NCBI GenBank assembly: GCA_012837605.1
Contig: DUQV01000107.1
Span: 1-37,745 of the forward strand
DNA length: 37,745 nt
Source of the DNA: Clostridiales bacterium
GTDB lineage: Bacteria; Bacillota; Clostridia; Lachnospirales; Lachnospiraceae
Direction of reading: 5' to 3'
The notes under the pieces were generated by a model. That model did not search any database and was not told where the DNA came from. It was given only the letters and a program-made list of their open reading frames with translations. The number at the start of each line of letters is the position of its first letter. The first letter of the stretch is position 1. Positions 7,829-16,346 of this stretch are shown piece after piece. The translations under genes were made by a program, and so were the position numbers.

Positions 7829-9676
7829 GTGTTTCGGTTGAAAATTAAGGATGCTGTTCGTACCTTGTTGTTTAAGAACAAGGATATTATATATAATCAG
7901 CTATATACTGAATGGGGAGAGAGATTAGATGCAGAATGTGTATTAGGCGAGTATCCCAGACCTCAGTTAAGAAGAAATAACTATACCATATTGAATGGTT
8001 ATTGGAATTACAATATTACTAAAGCTTCTGTTACCGTCAAACCAATGCATTATGACGGTAAAATACTGGTGCCTTTTTCACCTGAAAGTATTCTGTCCGG
8101 AGTAAAACGTCAACTTCAACCGGATGAGCTGCTTTGGTACGGGAAAAATTTATTTATTGACAAGAAGCATCCGGGAAAACGCTTAATTTTACATTTTGGT
8201 TCCGTAGATCAGACATGTGAGATATTTATAAATAATAAAAGCGTGATGAGACACATCGGAGGATATCTTCCGTTTTCTGCCGATATAACGGATTATGTAT
8301 TAGAGGGAGGAAATCTTCTGACCGTAAAGGTTAGGGATGCCTCGGAAACATCATACCACAGCAGAGGTAAGCAAAAACTAAAAAGAGGCGGTATGTTTTA
8401 TACCGCACAAAGCGGAATATGGCAGACTGTTTGGATGGAATGGATTCCGGATATATACATTACATCATTAATTATTACTCCATTAGTTGATGAGAGCATG
8501 GTAAATCTTACTGTCAATCTCAATAAAGACATCTGCAATACCGGCAGCAATGGTGCTTTTGCACACGAAAAGCAGGAGGATGTAAACAGCAAATATATGT
8601 TTCGGGTTGATGTCTATGATCATGGCACGAAGCTTATTTCAATTGTAACAAAGAATCCCACAATGAAAATTCCCATTAGAAATTTTACATATTGGAGTCC
8701 TGAAAATCCATATCTCTATGATATTGTTGTTTCGGTAGGAGAGGATGTTGTAGAGAGCTATTTCGCCATGCGAAAGATCGAGATAAAGAAAGATGAAAGC
8801 GGAAGAAGCCGAATATGTCTGAATGGTAAGCAGTATTTTCAAAACGGACTCCTAGATCAGGGGTATTGGTCGGATGGACTGTATACACCGCCAAGTGACG
8901 AGGCTATGATATTCGATATAGAGCAGGCGAAGAAGCTTGGGTTTAACATGCTCAGAAAGCATATTAAGATTGAGCCTTTGAGGTGGTATTACCACTGTGA
9001 CAGACTCGGTATGCTGGTATGGCAGGATATGGTCAATGGGGGAGGCAGATACAATCAGCTGCTGGTGGGATATCTGCCTACAATATTTCCATGGGTTTCA
9101 GGTCTGATTAGTGATAAATATCATTTTCTGTTTGGTCGAAAAAGTGCTGAAGGAAGGTTGGAATGGGTCAAGGAGTGTGAAGAAACGGTTAAACTTCTTT
9201 ATAATAGTCCGTCTGTTATTGTATGGGTTCCATTTAATGAGGGGTGGGGGCAATTCGATGCCGAGAGGATAACATCGCTTATACGCTCGCTTGATAATAC
9301 CAGACTGATAGATCAGTCCAGTGGCTGGTATGACCAAAAGGGTGGAGACTTTAAAAGCGTACATAATTATTTTCATCCATTAAAATATACTCCCGATAAA
9401 CATTGTCGTGCAGTCGTATTATCGGAATTTGGCGGGTATGCCTGCTATATACAGGGACATTCTTATTCACCGATGCTTTATGGCTATAGGATATATAATA
9501 ATACCAATGATTTGGAAGCTGCATTGCAAAGGTTGTATACCGGAGATATTATGAGGTTAAAAAGACAAGGTGTGTCGGCGGTTGTCTATACACAGCTGTC
9601 TGATATTGAGGATGAGGTGAACGGGTTATTTACTTATGACCGCAAGGTGTGTAAGATATCTAAACCGTTGATATAG
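7829..9676 (+). CDS. Glycoside hydrolase family 2 protein (beta-galactosidase/mannosidase/glucuronidase type)
   Basis: A 615-aa enzyme with the GH2 order: jelly-roll sugar-binding domain (about 55-210), immunoglobulin-like domain (about 215-320), TIM barrel (about 330-610). The catalytic acid/base is E471 in PFNEGWGQFD and the nucleophile is E533 in LSEFGGY. There is no signal peptide. It begins at GTG 7829 after AAAGG; a TTG at 7838 with GGAG upstream is a possible alternative start. Specificity cannot be read from sequence. Beta-mannosidase or beta-galactosidase would fit the nearby mannan/galactose genes. It converges with ftsH, with only 17 bases between the stop codons and no clear terminator. 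Confidence 0.88.
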   Translation: MFRLKIKDAVRTLLFKNKDIIYNQLYTEWGERLDAECVLGEYPRPQLRRNNYTILNGYWNYNITKASVTVKPMHYDGKILVPFSPESILSGVKRQLQPDELLWYGKNLFIDKKHPGKRLILHFGSVDQTCEIFINNKSVMRHIGGYLPFSADITDYVLEGGNLLTVKVRDASETSYHSRGKQKLKRGGMFYTAQSGIWQTVWMEWIPDIYITSLIITPLVDESMVNLTVNLNKDICNTGSNGAFAHEKQEDVNSKYMFRVDVYDHGTKLISIVTKNPTMKIPIRNFTYWSPENPYLYDIVVSVGEDVVESYFAMRKIEIKKDESGRSRICLNGKQYFQNGLLDQGYWSDGLYTPPSDEAMIFDIEQAKKLGFNMLRKHIKIEPLRWYYHCDRLGMLVWQDMVNGGGRYNQLLVGYLPTIFPWVSGLISDKYHFLFGRKSAEGRLEWVKECEETVKLLYNSPSVIVWVPFNEGWGQFDAERITSLIRSLDNTRLIDQSSGWYDQKGGDFKSVHNYFHPLKYTPDKHCRAVVLSEFGGYACYIQGHSYSPMLYGYRIYNNTNDLEAALQRLYTGDIMRLKRQGVSAVVYTQLSDIEDEVNGLFTYDRKVCKISKPLI

Positions 9677-9693
9677 TATTGCTGTATCATCAG

Positions 9694-11403
9694 TTATAAT
9701 ATTAGTCTGTCAATGTCTTCATCACATAGAGATTCCTTTGCAAGCAGTTCTTTTGCTATACATTCCAATGCTTCAATATTTCTACTTAACAGCTCCTTTG
9801 TTTCATCATATAGCCCGTTCATTATGGTTCTGCATTTTTCAAGCAGCTCATTGTCGATACCTTCATTAAATACCTGCGTACTGAACAGACCCATATCCGG
9901 ATCCATTCCGTATTTATTCGTATAATCCACTATAAGGGAGGAAGCCTTTTGAATATCATTGCTTGCACCGGTTGTAATCTCATCGGGTCCGTATATTAAT
10001 TCCTCGGCAGCTCTTCCTGCCAACAGTATCCTGATGCTTCCCAGTATCTGTCTTACGCTTCTGTACATAGTATCATTTGGAATTGACAGATTAAAGCCTC
10101 CCGCACCTCTGACACTGGGGATAATAGTTACCTTTGAAATATAATTTTCGGGAAGCAGAAGCTTGGTTGCCAGAGCGTGGCCTGCTTCATGATATGCGGT
10201 TACTTCCCTTTCATGTGTGGTGATATAGCTTAGATCTGTTTTGGGTGCACCTGCAAGGACTGTATAAAAGGCCCTGTCTATATTTTCTTTGGTAATAACC
10301 GGTCTTTTCTCATTGGCGGCAATTATGGCAGCTTCATTCAGCAGATTTTCCAGCATGGCTCCTGAAAAACCCACGGTAGATTTTGCCAATGAACCTAAGT
10401 CAACATCATCGGATAAGGGTTTATTCTTTGCATGAAGCTTAAGTATTTTTTCTCTGGAATTCACATCAGGAAGTCCTATCTCGATTTGTCTGTCAAAACG
10501 TCCCGGACGAAGCAAAGCTTCATCCAGGGTGTCCATACGGTTCGTGGCTCCAATAACAACTATTCCCTGATTATCATGAAAGCCCGACATCTCTGTAAGA
10601 AGTGCGTTTAAGGTCTGATCCCTTTCATCATTGCTTGCCGAGCTGCTGCGGGCTCTTTTCTTGCCTATGGCATCGATTTCGTCTATGAAGATTACAGCCT
10701 TGTTATGCTTTTTTGCTTTATTAAAGAGGCTTCTTATCCGACTGGCTCCCACGCCTACATACATTTGAACAAAATCAGAACCGCTCATGGCATAGAAGGG
10801 AACATTTGCCTCTCCCGCAATAGCTTTAGCCATAAGAGTCTTGCCTGTTCCGGGAGGACCATAGAATAATAATCCCTTGGGCATACGGGCACCAAGCTCT
10901 GTATACTGCTGAGGATTCTTAATAAAGCCTATGATATCCTCCACCATAGCTTTGGCTTCTGTATTGCCTGCTACTGAATTCAAAGTTATCCCAATACTTT
11001 CATCATTTTTACCGGCATCTTTTATAGTGATACCGGAAGTGCCGCCATTTCGTGTATAATAAATAATTCCAAATGCAATCACAGCCAAGATTAGTACGCC
11101 TGCTGCATTTGAAAGGCTGTTGCTCTTGTAGGATATTTCTATATCCTTAATAAGGAGGAACTCTATGAAGTCCTCTGTCTTTGGATTTGGAACCGTATAT
11201 TTAGTATCAGGGCTGTCCGACAGGAAGGCATCAAAGGTATTGCCTTCTTCGTCAATAGTGACCTTTGCTATCCTTCCCTCTTCAACTGCCTCCAAAAAAT
11301 ATGAGTATGACAGCTCATTATTAGGTTTATTCATACTATAAATTCCTGCCCCTATAAGAATAATAACTAAAGTTACCATCGCAGGAATCATAAATTTTCT
11401 CAT
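9694..11403 (-). CDS. ftsH: FtsH-family ATP-dependent zinc metalloprotease
   Basis: A membrane-anchored AAA+ protease that extracts and degrades membrane and regulatory proteins. Visible parts: membrane segments at about 4-24 and 98-117 flanking a small extracytoplasmic domain, Walker A GPPGTGKT (182-189), Walker B FIDEID (239-244), second region of homology ending in RPGRFDR (299-305), zinc site HEAGH (405-409) and the downstream acidic ligand region GASNDI (479-484). At 569 aa it is shorter than the 600-650 aa of main FtsH proteins, and it lacks the long C-terminal tail. It also sits away from the usual tilS-hpt neighbourhood, so it may be a second paralogue. RBS GGAGGAG precedes the ATG. 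Confidence 0.95.
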   Translation of the reverse strand: MRKFMIPAMVTLVIILIGAGIYSMNKPNNELSYSYFLEAVEEGRIAKVTIDEEGNTFDAFLSDSPDTKYTVPNPKTEDFIEFLLIKDIEISYKSNSLSNAAGVLILAVIAFGIIYYTRNGGTSGITIKDAGKNDESIGITLNSVAGNTEAKAMVEDIIGFIKNPQQYTELGARMPKGLLFYGPPGTGKTLMAKAIAGEANVPFYAMSGSDFVQMYVGVGASRIRSLFNKAKKHNKAVIFIDEIDAIGKKRARSSSASNDERDQTLNALLTEMSGFHDNQGIVVIGATNRMDTLDEALLRPGRFDRQIEIGLPDVNSREKILKLHAKNKPLSDDVDLGSLAKSTVGFSGAMLENLLNEAAIIAANEKRPVITKENIDRAFYTVLAGAPKTDLSYITTHEREVTAYHEAGHALATKLLLPENYISKVTIIPSVRGAGGFNLSIPNDTMYRSVRQILGSIRILLAGRAAEELIYGPDEITTGASNDIQKASSLIVDYTNKYGMDPDMGLFSTQVFNEGIDNELLEKCRTIMNGLYDETKELLSRNIEALECIAKELLAKESLCDEDIDRLIL

Positions 11404-11427
11404 ATAAACTCTCCTCCGGTCGTCATA

Positions 11428-11455
11428 ATATTACACAATTCTACATTAATTGTAA
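11428..11455 (-). promoter_or_regulatory. Candidate promoter for ftsH (minus strand)
   Basis: Read on the minus strand: TTACAA (11455-11450), 16-base spacer, TAATAT (11433-11428). The -10 is about 25 bases from the ftsH start codon, giving a short leader that contains the GGAGG site. Confidence 0.4.
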
Positions 11456-11490
11456 CATCTCTTGCGATTAAATCCACAATCAAAATATGG

Positions 11491-11534
11491 AAACAGACCT
11501 GACATGTTATAAACCATGCTACAGGTCTGTTTTT
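11491..11534 (+). terminator. Terminator-like hairpin between divergent ftsH and subtilase genes
   Basis: An 11-bp perfect stem (11491-11501 AAACAGACCTG with 11522-11532 CAGGTCTGTTT), 20-base loop, T tract 11530-11534. The orientation fits + strand transcription, yet no + strand gene ends upstream of it. It may insulate the subtilase gene from read-through or act as a leader element. Confidence 0.65.
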
Positions 11535-11551
11535 ATGTCATCCAAAAATAC

Positions 11552-11578
11552 TTAACTTAGCCTGTATGTGCATATAAT
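11552..11578 (+). promoter_or_regulatory. Possible promoter for the subtilase gene
   Basis: TATAAT at 11573-11578 with a weak TTAACT (11552-11557) 15 bases upstream. The consensus -10 is the main support. It lies after the terminator-like hairpin and about 73 bases before the preferred start codon. Confidence 0.35.
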
Positions 11579-11650
11579 TGAATAAAGCATAAGTGGCAAA
11601 GGTTTAATACTGTGCCGGCTTATCAGATGAGTTTATATCAGGAGGTTTGG

Positions 11651-13390
11651 ATGAACAGCGGCATTGTAGATAATCAATTAAATCTTGCTTTAGATGTGCC
11701 TGAAAGTGTCAGAGAAAGAACCTTGGATCTTGATGTGGGCTTTCAGCCTGAAACAAATACATGGGAATTAATCGTAAAGTATAGCGGCAGCCTTGATCGG
11801 ATAAGACAGGAGCTTAACATTGGTGTTGTGGAGCTTTCCGGTGGGTATGCGATAATAACGATACCTGAAAATTTGATAGATATACTGACAGGCTATGAGG
11901 AGATTATATTTATTGAAAAGCCTAAGAGATTATTCTATGAGGTCAACGAGGGCAGGCTGGCATCATGTATAAATCCTGTTCAGCAAGCTCCATACAGCTT
12001 ATTTGGCGAGGGAGTATTAATTGCGGTTATTGATTCGGGAATTGACTATTCGCATCCTGATTTTCGAAATGATGACGGTACTACGAGAATTGCGGCACTT
12101 TGGGATCAGACAATTCCCGGAAGTCCTCCACAGGGGTTTCGTATCGGTACTCTGTATACCAGAGAGCAGATTAATGAAGCATTACAGCTTCCTATGCCGC
12201 AGAGGCTGGATGTTGTGCCAAGCACAGACTTATCCGGCCATGGCACGCATGTGGCCGGCATAGCAGCCGGTAATGGAAGAGCGAGCAGCGGTCTGTACAG
12301 AGGAGTGGCTTCATCAAGTGAGCTGCTGATTGTAAAGCTGGGTGAGTCGGTGGGCAGTTCATTTCCTAGAACTACGCAGCTTATGGAGGCATTGGAATTC
12401 GCTGTACAATACGCCATATCGGTTGGAAAGCCCCTTGCGGTAAATATCAGCTTTGGCAATAATTACGGCTCCCATTCGGGAAGGTCAATTCTTGAAAGCT
12501 TTATTGATGATATCTCAAATATGGGCAGAACCGGTATAGTTATTGGAACCGGAAATGAAGGGGCTGAAGGAAACCACGCTCAGGGTATACTTCAAATGGG
12601 AAGTGTAGAAATTGTTGATTTTACCATCAGTAATTTTGAATTCTCACTAAACCTTCAGATATGGAAGAATTATTATGACCATTTTGACATTACAATAGTG
12701 GCACCTAACGGAGTGAGGGTGGGACCGATTCCTTCTATACTTGGCACACAGCAATTTCAAGTAGCTCAGACAGAGATTTTGCTTTATTATGGAAAACCCA
12801 CTCCATATAATGCTCAACAGGAAATATATATAGAATTCATACCAACAAACAGATATATTAATTCCGGAGTGTGGAGGATTGAGCTGGTTCCAAGACAAAT
12901 TGTTGTAGGAAATTATGATATGTGGCTGCCAACAGGAGGTGTTAAAAGTCCTGCAACCAGATTTTTGCTTTCTTCAGAATATACTACACTTACTATCCCA
13001 TCCACTGCGTTCAGAGCCATATCAGTAGGAGCCTATAATGCTTTTACAGGAAGCTATGCACCTTTTTCGGGAAGAGGGTTTACAAGAGATCAGGGCATCA
13101 AACCTGATATTGTAGCTCCCGGTGTTAATATAAATTCCTGTGCACCCGGGGGAGGTTACTCAAGACGTTCAGGAACCTCCATGGCGGCACCGTTTGTGAC
13201 CGGAAGTGCGGCACTCTTAATGGAATGGGGAATAATACAAGGTAATGACCCGTATATGTACGGAGAGAAGCTTAAGGCTTATCTCATAGACGGAGCAAGA
13301 CCGTTAAGGATAGAAACCGTATATCCTAACAGAACACTTGGTTATGGGGCATTATGTCTTGAGAATACATTTAGAAATATGTCTCTCTAG
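11651..13390 (+). CDS. S8 subtilisin-like serine protease with jelly-roll insertion (Csp-like)
   Basis: A 579-aa subtilase with the complete triad: D128 in VIDSGIDYSHPDF, H197 in SGHGTHVAG, S510 in GTSMAAP, and oxyanion N302 in GTGNEG. Residues 1-100 look like an inhibitory prodomain. About 130 residues (roughly 318-445) are inserted between the oxyanion Asn and the serine, matching the jelly-roll insertion of clostridial Csp germination proteases; the pattern is from family knowledge. There is no signal peptide, as in Csp proteins. The ATG at 11651 is preceded by a near-perfect AGGAGG five bases upstream; a GTG at 11612 would add 13 residues but has a weaker site. Both a germination role and a general intracellular protease are possible. 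Confidence 0.9.
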   Translation: MNSGIVDNQLNLALDVPESVRERTLDLDVGFQPETNTWELIVKYSGSLDRIRQELNIGVVELSGGYAIITIPENLIDILTGYEEIIFIEKPKRLFYEVNEGRLASCINPVQQAPYSLFGEGVLIAVIDSGIDYSHPDFRNDDGTTRIAALWDQTIPGSPPQGFRIGTLYTREQINEALQLPMPQRLDVVPSTDLSGHGTHVAGIAAGNGRASSGLYRGVASSSELLIVKLGESVGSSFPRTTQLMEALEFAVQYAISVGKPLAVNISFGNNYGSHSGRSILESFIDDISNMGRTGIVIGTGNEGAEGNHAQGILQMGSVEIVDFTISNFEFSLNLQIWKNYYDHFDITIVAPNGVRVGPIPSILGTQQFQVAQTEILLYYGKPTPYNAQQEIYIEFIPTNRYINSGVWRIELVPRQIVVGNYDMWLPTGGVKSPATRFLLSSEYTTLTIPSTAFRAISVGAYNAFTGSYAPFSGRGFTRDQGIKPDIVAPGVNINSCAPGGGYSRRSGTSMAAPFVTGSAALLMEWGIIQGNDPYMYGEKLKAYLIDGARPLRIETVYPNRTLGYGALCLENTFRNMSL

Positions 13391-13445
13391 TGATTATTGA
13401 CGGCATTTCAACAGGATTAAATTAGGTGAATTGTTCAAAATACGC

Positions 13446-14504
13446 CTATTTAATTATTTTCTGAAAAAGTGTTAGAGAAGATCTGATTATAGAATTATAA
13501 AGTTTTTCCAGATATTTATTTGCCAGAATAATAGTCAGAATTATGCTGCTCAAAAAGATTAGATATGACATATAATCCGGTTTTTTCTTTAAAGCAGAAA
13601 AGAAACCGCCATAAAGTAATGCATTGCGAAACCAGATGTGTGACATATATATCTGCATGGTTCGGGATCCATATTTGGAAAAAAATAATTTACAACGAGG
13701 AATCAGCAATAAAAAGGAAACCGATAAAATAATTGCAAAAAGATACCATATGGCTCTTATTAGGAATCCGTAGGGTGCCATATCCCCCAAATATGAGGAA
13801 TAGGGTAATCCGGCATATATGATTTTAACTATAGGCCTAAGGTCTTTACCATATATAAGTACAAATATTAGTATTATTATCATTACAGTAACTGCATATA
13901 AACGCAGCTTTTTATCAAGAAACCTTTGTAATCTGTCTGCGGAAAGGCAAAATCCAATGATAAAGAATGGAAAGAAGACAAATACTCTTGATAAGGAAAA
14001 AATATCTTTAATTGATCCTATGTATCCTACAACAAGACCAAGCAGAAAGGAACCTATAATCAGGCAGCTTGGTTTAATACGTTCAATCAGAGGAACAGAC
14101 AGATACCATATGAATAAAGCCACAAGATACCAAGGTGCCGATGTATCCCGAAATAGACTGAAAGATATATCTTTATTAAATACATAACCAAGTAACACAT
14201 TTCCTGTTTTAAACAAAAAATACATAAACATAATATTCATAATTTTATCAACGCGCAGCTTGCCACCTGCATTTATATTTTTAGCAAAATATCCTGAGAT
14301 AAAAATAAAGCAGGGCATATGAAATATGTAAATATAATACGTAAGATACTTAATTTGTGGTATATGGGATAATTTAAGTCCGAAATGACCTGCAACAACA
14401 AATATCATTAAAACAAACTTCAAATTATCCATATAATAATCTCTGTTAGCATTATTTAATATGTTACCTTCAGGATGATACCAAGTGTTTATAAGCTGTT
14501 TCAT
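13446..14504 (-). CDS. Acyltransferase family 3 membrane protein
   Basis: A polytopic protein of 352 aa with about ten hydrophobic segments, opening with NRDYYMDNLKFVLMIFVVAGH, the pattern of acyltransferase-3 enzymes that O-acetylate surface sugars (fucose-4-O-acetylase-like group). The His in VVAGH is the conserved catalytic-region residue of the family. I prefer the ATG at 14504, which has AAAGG 7 bases upstream; the ATG 15 bases further upstream lacks a clear site. The acceptor is unknown; exopolysaccharide or cell-wall glycan is the usual target. It is transcribed alone: a minus-strand terminator for the previous operon lies just upstream, and it converges with the subtilase gene. Confidence 0.82.
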   Translation of the reverse strand: MKQLINTWYHPEGNILNNANRDYYMDNLKFVLMIFVVAGHFGLKLSHIPQIKYLTYYIYIFHMPCFIFISGYFAKNINAGGKLRVDKIMNIMFMYFLFKTGNVLLGYVFNKDISFSLFRDTSAPWYLVALFIWYLSVPLIERIKPSCLIIGSFLLGLVVGYIGSIKDIFSLSRVFVFFPFFIIGFCLSADRLQRFLDKKLRLYAVTVMIIILIFVLIYGKDLRPIVKIIYAGLPYSSYLGDMAPYGFLIRAIWYLFAIILSVSFLLLIPRCKLFFSKYGSRTMQIYMSHIWFRNALLYGGFFSALKKKPDYMSYLIFLSSIILTIILANKYLEKLYNSIIRSSLTLFQKIIK

Positions 14505-14544
14505 ATGGTCGCCTTTCATTCATAAATTTATATCCTATTTATAA

Positions 14545-14596
14545 CAAAAACAGAGATAAAAATCAAATATATTATATACTAGATTTTTATCTCTGT
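14545..14596 (-). terminator. Terminator of the Na+ pump beta/gamma operon
   Basis: A perfect 15-bp inverted repeat (14550-14564 with 14582-14596) around a 17-base loop. On the minus strand the stem is followed by TTTTTG, so it ends transcripts coming from the small gamma-like gene at 14680-14829. Confidence 0.85.
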
Positions 14597-14679
14597 GTAT
14601 TTATATTTTAATACAAGTCATCAACGATACTTAGTACCGATAGTACATGAAACTTCTTAAATTAATATCATAATAGGTT

Positions 14680-14829
14680 TTATGCCTCGTCTTGACTGCT
14701 ATTTCTATTTTTAATCTCTGCAAATTTGCTCATCAACATAACAATTAGGGTAAGCAAAATGATAACCGCAAAGATACTGCCCATACCTTTACCCATTATT
14801 TCTAAAGCATACATAATATTTTGACTCAT
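14680..14829 (-). CDS. Small OadG-like gamma subunit of a Na+ pump decarboxylase
   Basis: A 49-aa protein, MSQNIMYALEIMGKGMG followed by one membrane helix (about residues 17-34) and a charged tail ending SSQDEA. GGAGG precedes its ATG by about six bases, and it starts 20 bases after the stop of the beta-subunit gene. Small one-helix gamma subunits (OadG/MmdD type) anchor the carboxyltransferase to the membrane beta subunit in oxaloacetate, methylmalonyl-CoA and glutaconyl-CoA decarboxylases. Position, size and topology support this; the sequence is too short for family proof on its own. Confidence 0.75.
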   Translation of the reverse strand: MSQNIMYALEIMGKGMGSIFAVIILLTLIVMLMSKFAEIKNRNSSQDEA

Positions 14830-14849
14830 AATAACCTCCATTCTCCACT

Positions 14850-16010
14850 TTATTTCGGCATATTAGCAAGAATATCACTCACAATTTTAATGATTGCACC
14901 ACCGGCAACAACCGAGGCAATCTGTCCGGATACGTTAGCACTGATTGCGTGCATCAGCAGGTGATTGGAAGGATCCTCTTTTAAGCCCATCTTCTGAACA
15001 ACTCTGGCTGACATCGGGAATGCGGAGATGCCTGCAGCTCCAACCATAGGATTGATTTTTTTGCCCTTTTTCAAAAACAGGTTAAGAAACTTCGCAAACA
15101 GCACGCCACCGATAGTATCAAACACAAATGCAACTAATCCTAAGGCTATAATCATCAAGGTTCGCCAGTTAACGAACCTGTCAGCCTGCATACTGAAGGA
15201 AATCGTAATTCCCAATAATAAGGTGATTAGATTTGCCAGAGCATTTTGTGCGGTTTCAGAAAGTGAATTAAGAACACCGCATTCACGAATCAGGTTGCCA
15301 AACATCAAAAATCCTACCAAAGCAACAGAGGAGGGAGCAACAAGCCCTGCCACAAAGGTAACTATTATAGGAAACAGAATGCGGGTGGTTTTAGTAACCA
15401 ACTTTGGATTGTATTCCATACGGATTAATCGTTCCTTTTTAGTTGTAACCAGCTTAATGGCAAAGGGTTGAACAAGCGGTACCAATGCCATATATGAATA
15501 TGCGGCTACAGCTATGGGACCTAAATAATTAGATTGTAAAATCTTTGATACCAATATAGAAGTAGGACCGTCCGCCGCACCGATCATGCCGATAGAAGCG
15601 GCATCGTTAATATCGAATCCCAATAACACTGCAAAGACAATGGTTGCGAATATGCCAAACTGTGCGGCCGCACCAAACAGGAACATTCTTGGATTAGATA
15701 ACAGCGGTCCGAAGTCTATCATCGCACCTATACCTATAAATAATAAAATTGGTAAGGCCTCTGCGGCTTCAATGCCTACACCAAACAACCATTCAATAAT
15801 ACCGACAGCCTTTTCGTTTAATCCCGGAAGCTCCTGGGTCAAGACACCTGAAAAAGGAAGGTTAACCAATATTGCACCAAAGCCCATCGGAAGCAAAAGA
15901 GAAGGTTCAAATTCCTTTTTAATGGCCAAATAAATTAGTATTAAACCAACAGCGTACATTATCCACTGTTCCGGGGTAACAGCCAATAGCCCCTCATACA
16001 AAAATTCCAT
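14850..16010 (-). CDS. Na+-translocating decarboxylase beta subunit (OadB/GcdB/MmdB family)
   Basis: A 386-aa polytopic membrane protein that decarboxylates carboxybiotin and couples this to Na+ export. The signature GMIGAADGPTSI is at 141-151, with the conserved Asp at 148, and the second conserved region SANVSGQIASVVAGG lies near the C-terminus. Start: ATG at 16010 has AGGAGG eight bases upstream on the minus strand; an ATG 51 bases upstream would add 17 polar residues ahead of the RBS. Only beta and gamma subunits are here. The carboxyltransferase alpha subunit and the biotin carrier are not in the window, so the substrate acid cannot be named. Confidence 0.93.
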   Translation of the reverse strand: MEFLYEGLLAVTPEQWIMYAVGLILIYLAIKKEFEPSLLLPMGFGAILVNLPFSGVLTQELPGLNEKAVGIIEWLFGVGIEAAEALPILLFIGIGAMIDFGPLLSNPRMFLFGAAAQFGIFATIVFAVLLGFDINDAASIGMIGAADGPTSILVSKILQSNYLGPIAVAAYSYMALVPLVQPFAIKLVTTKKERLIRMEYNPKLVTKTTRILFPIIVTFVAGLVAPSSVALVGFLMFGNLIRECGVLNSLSETAQNALANLITLLLGITISFSMQADRFVNWRTLMIIALGLVAFVFDTIGGVLFAKFLNLFLKKGKKINPMVGAAGISAFPMSARVVQKMGLKEDPSNHLLMHAISANVSGQIASVVAGGAIIKIVSDILANMPK

Positions 16011-16105
16011 AAGTAAATCCTCCTTAGCCTTTCCGGTAGCGACAAGTCTCAGGATTCTCATAAATCGCTTTACACTACCTTTAATCTATATATAAAATCG
16101 TTCTT

Positions 16106-16135
16106 ATTGTAGCCCAAAGAGAATACTTGTGTCAA
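16106..16135 (-). promoter_or_regulatory. Candidate promoter for the Na+ pump beta/gamma operon
   Basis: On the minus strand: TTGACA (16135-16130), 18-base spacer, TACAAT (16111-16106). The predicted start near 16099 gives a leader of about 90 bases. Confidence 0.6.
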
Positions 16136-16269
16136 TACGGATTTGCCTATTCTAATATACTGATTTGCCTTCTAACATACTGATAATCTCCATCTTTTAT
16201 CATGTCAAATATGTTTTGCCATATTCGCATGTAATATTACAAAAAATGGTTAAGCCAGATAGTTTTTAC

Positions 16270-16298
16270 TTGCACAAAATATGTAATCATGATATTAT
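16270..16298 (+). promoter_or_regulatory. Candidate promoter for the membrane pyrophosphatase gene
   Basis: TTGCAC (16270-16275), 17-base spacer, TATTAT (16293-16298). A start near 16305 would put the first in-frame ATG (16314) only about 9 bases into the transcript, which favours a later start codon for hppA. Confidence 0.55.
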
Positions 16299-16346
16299 CA
16301 GAGATGTGGCCAAATGAGCCAAATATATAATAGGGAGATGAGCATA

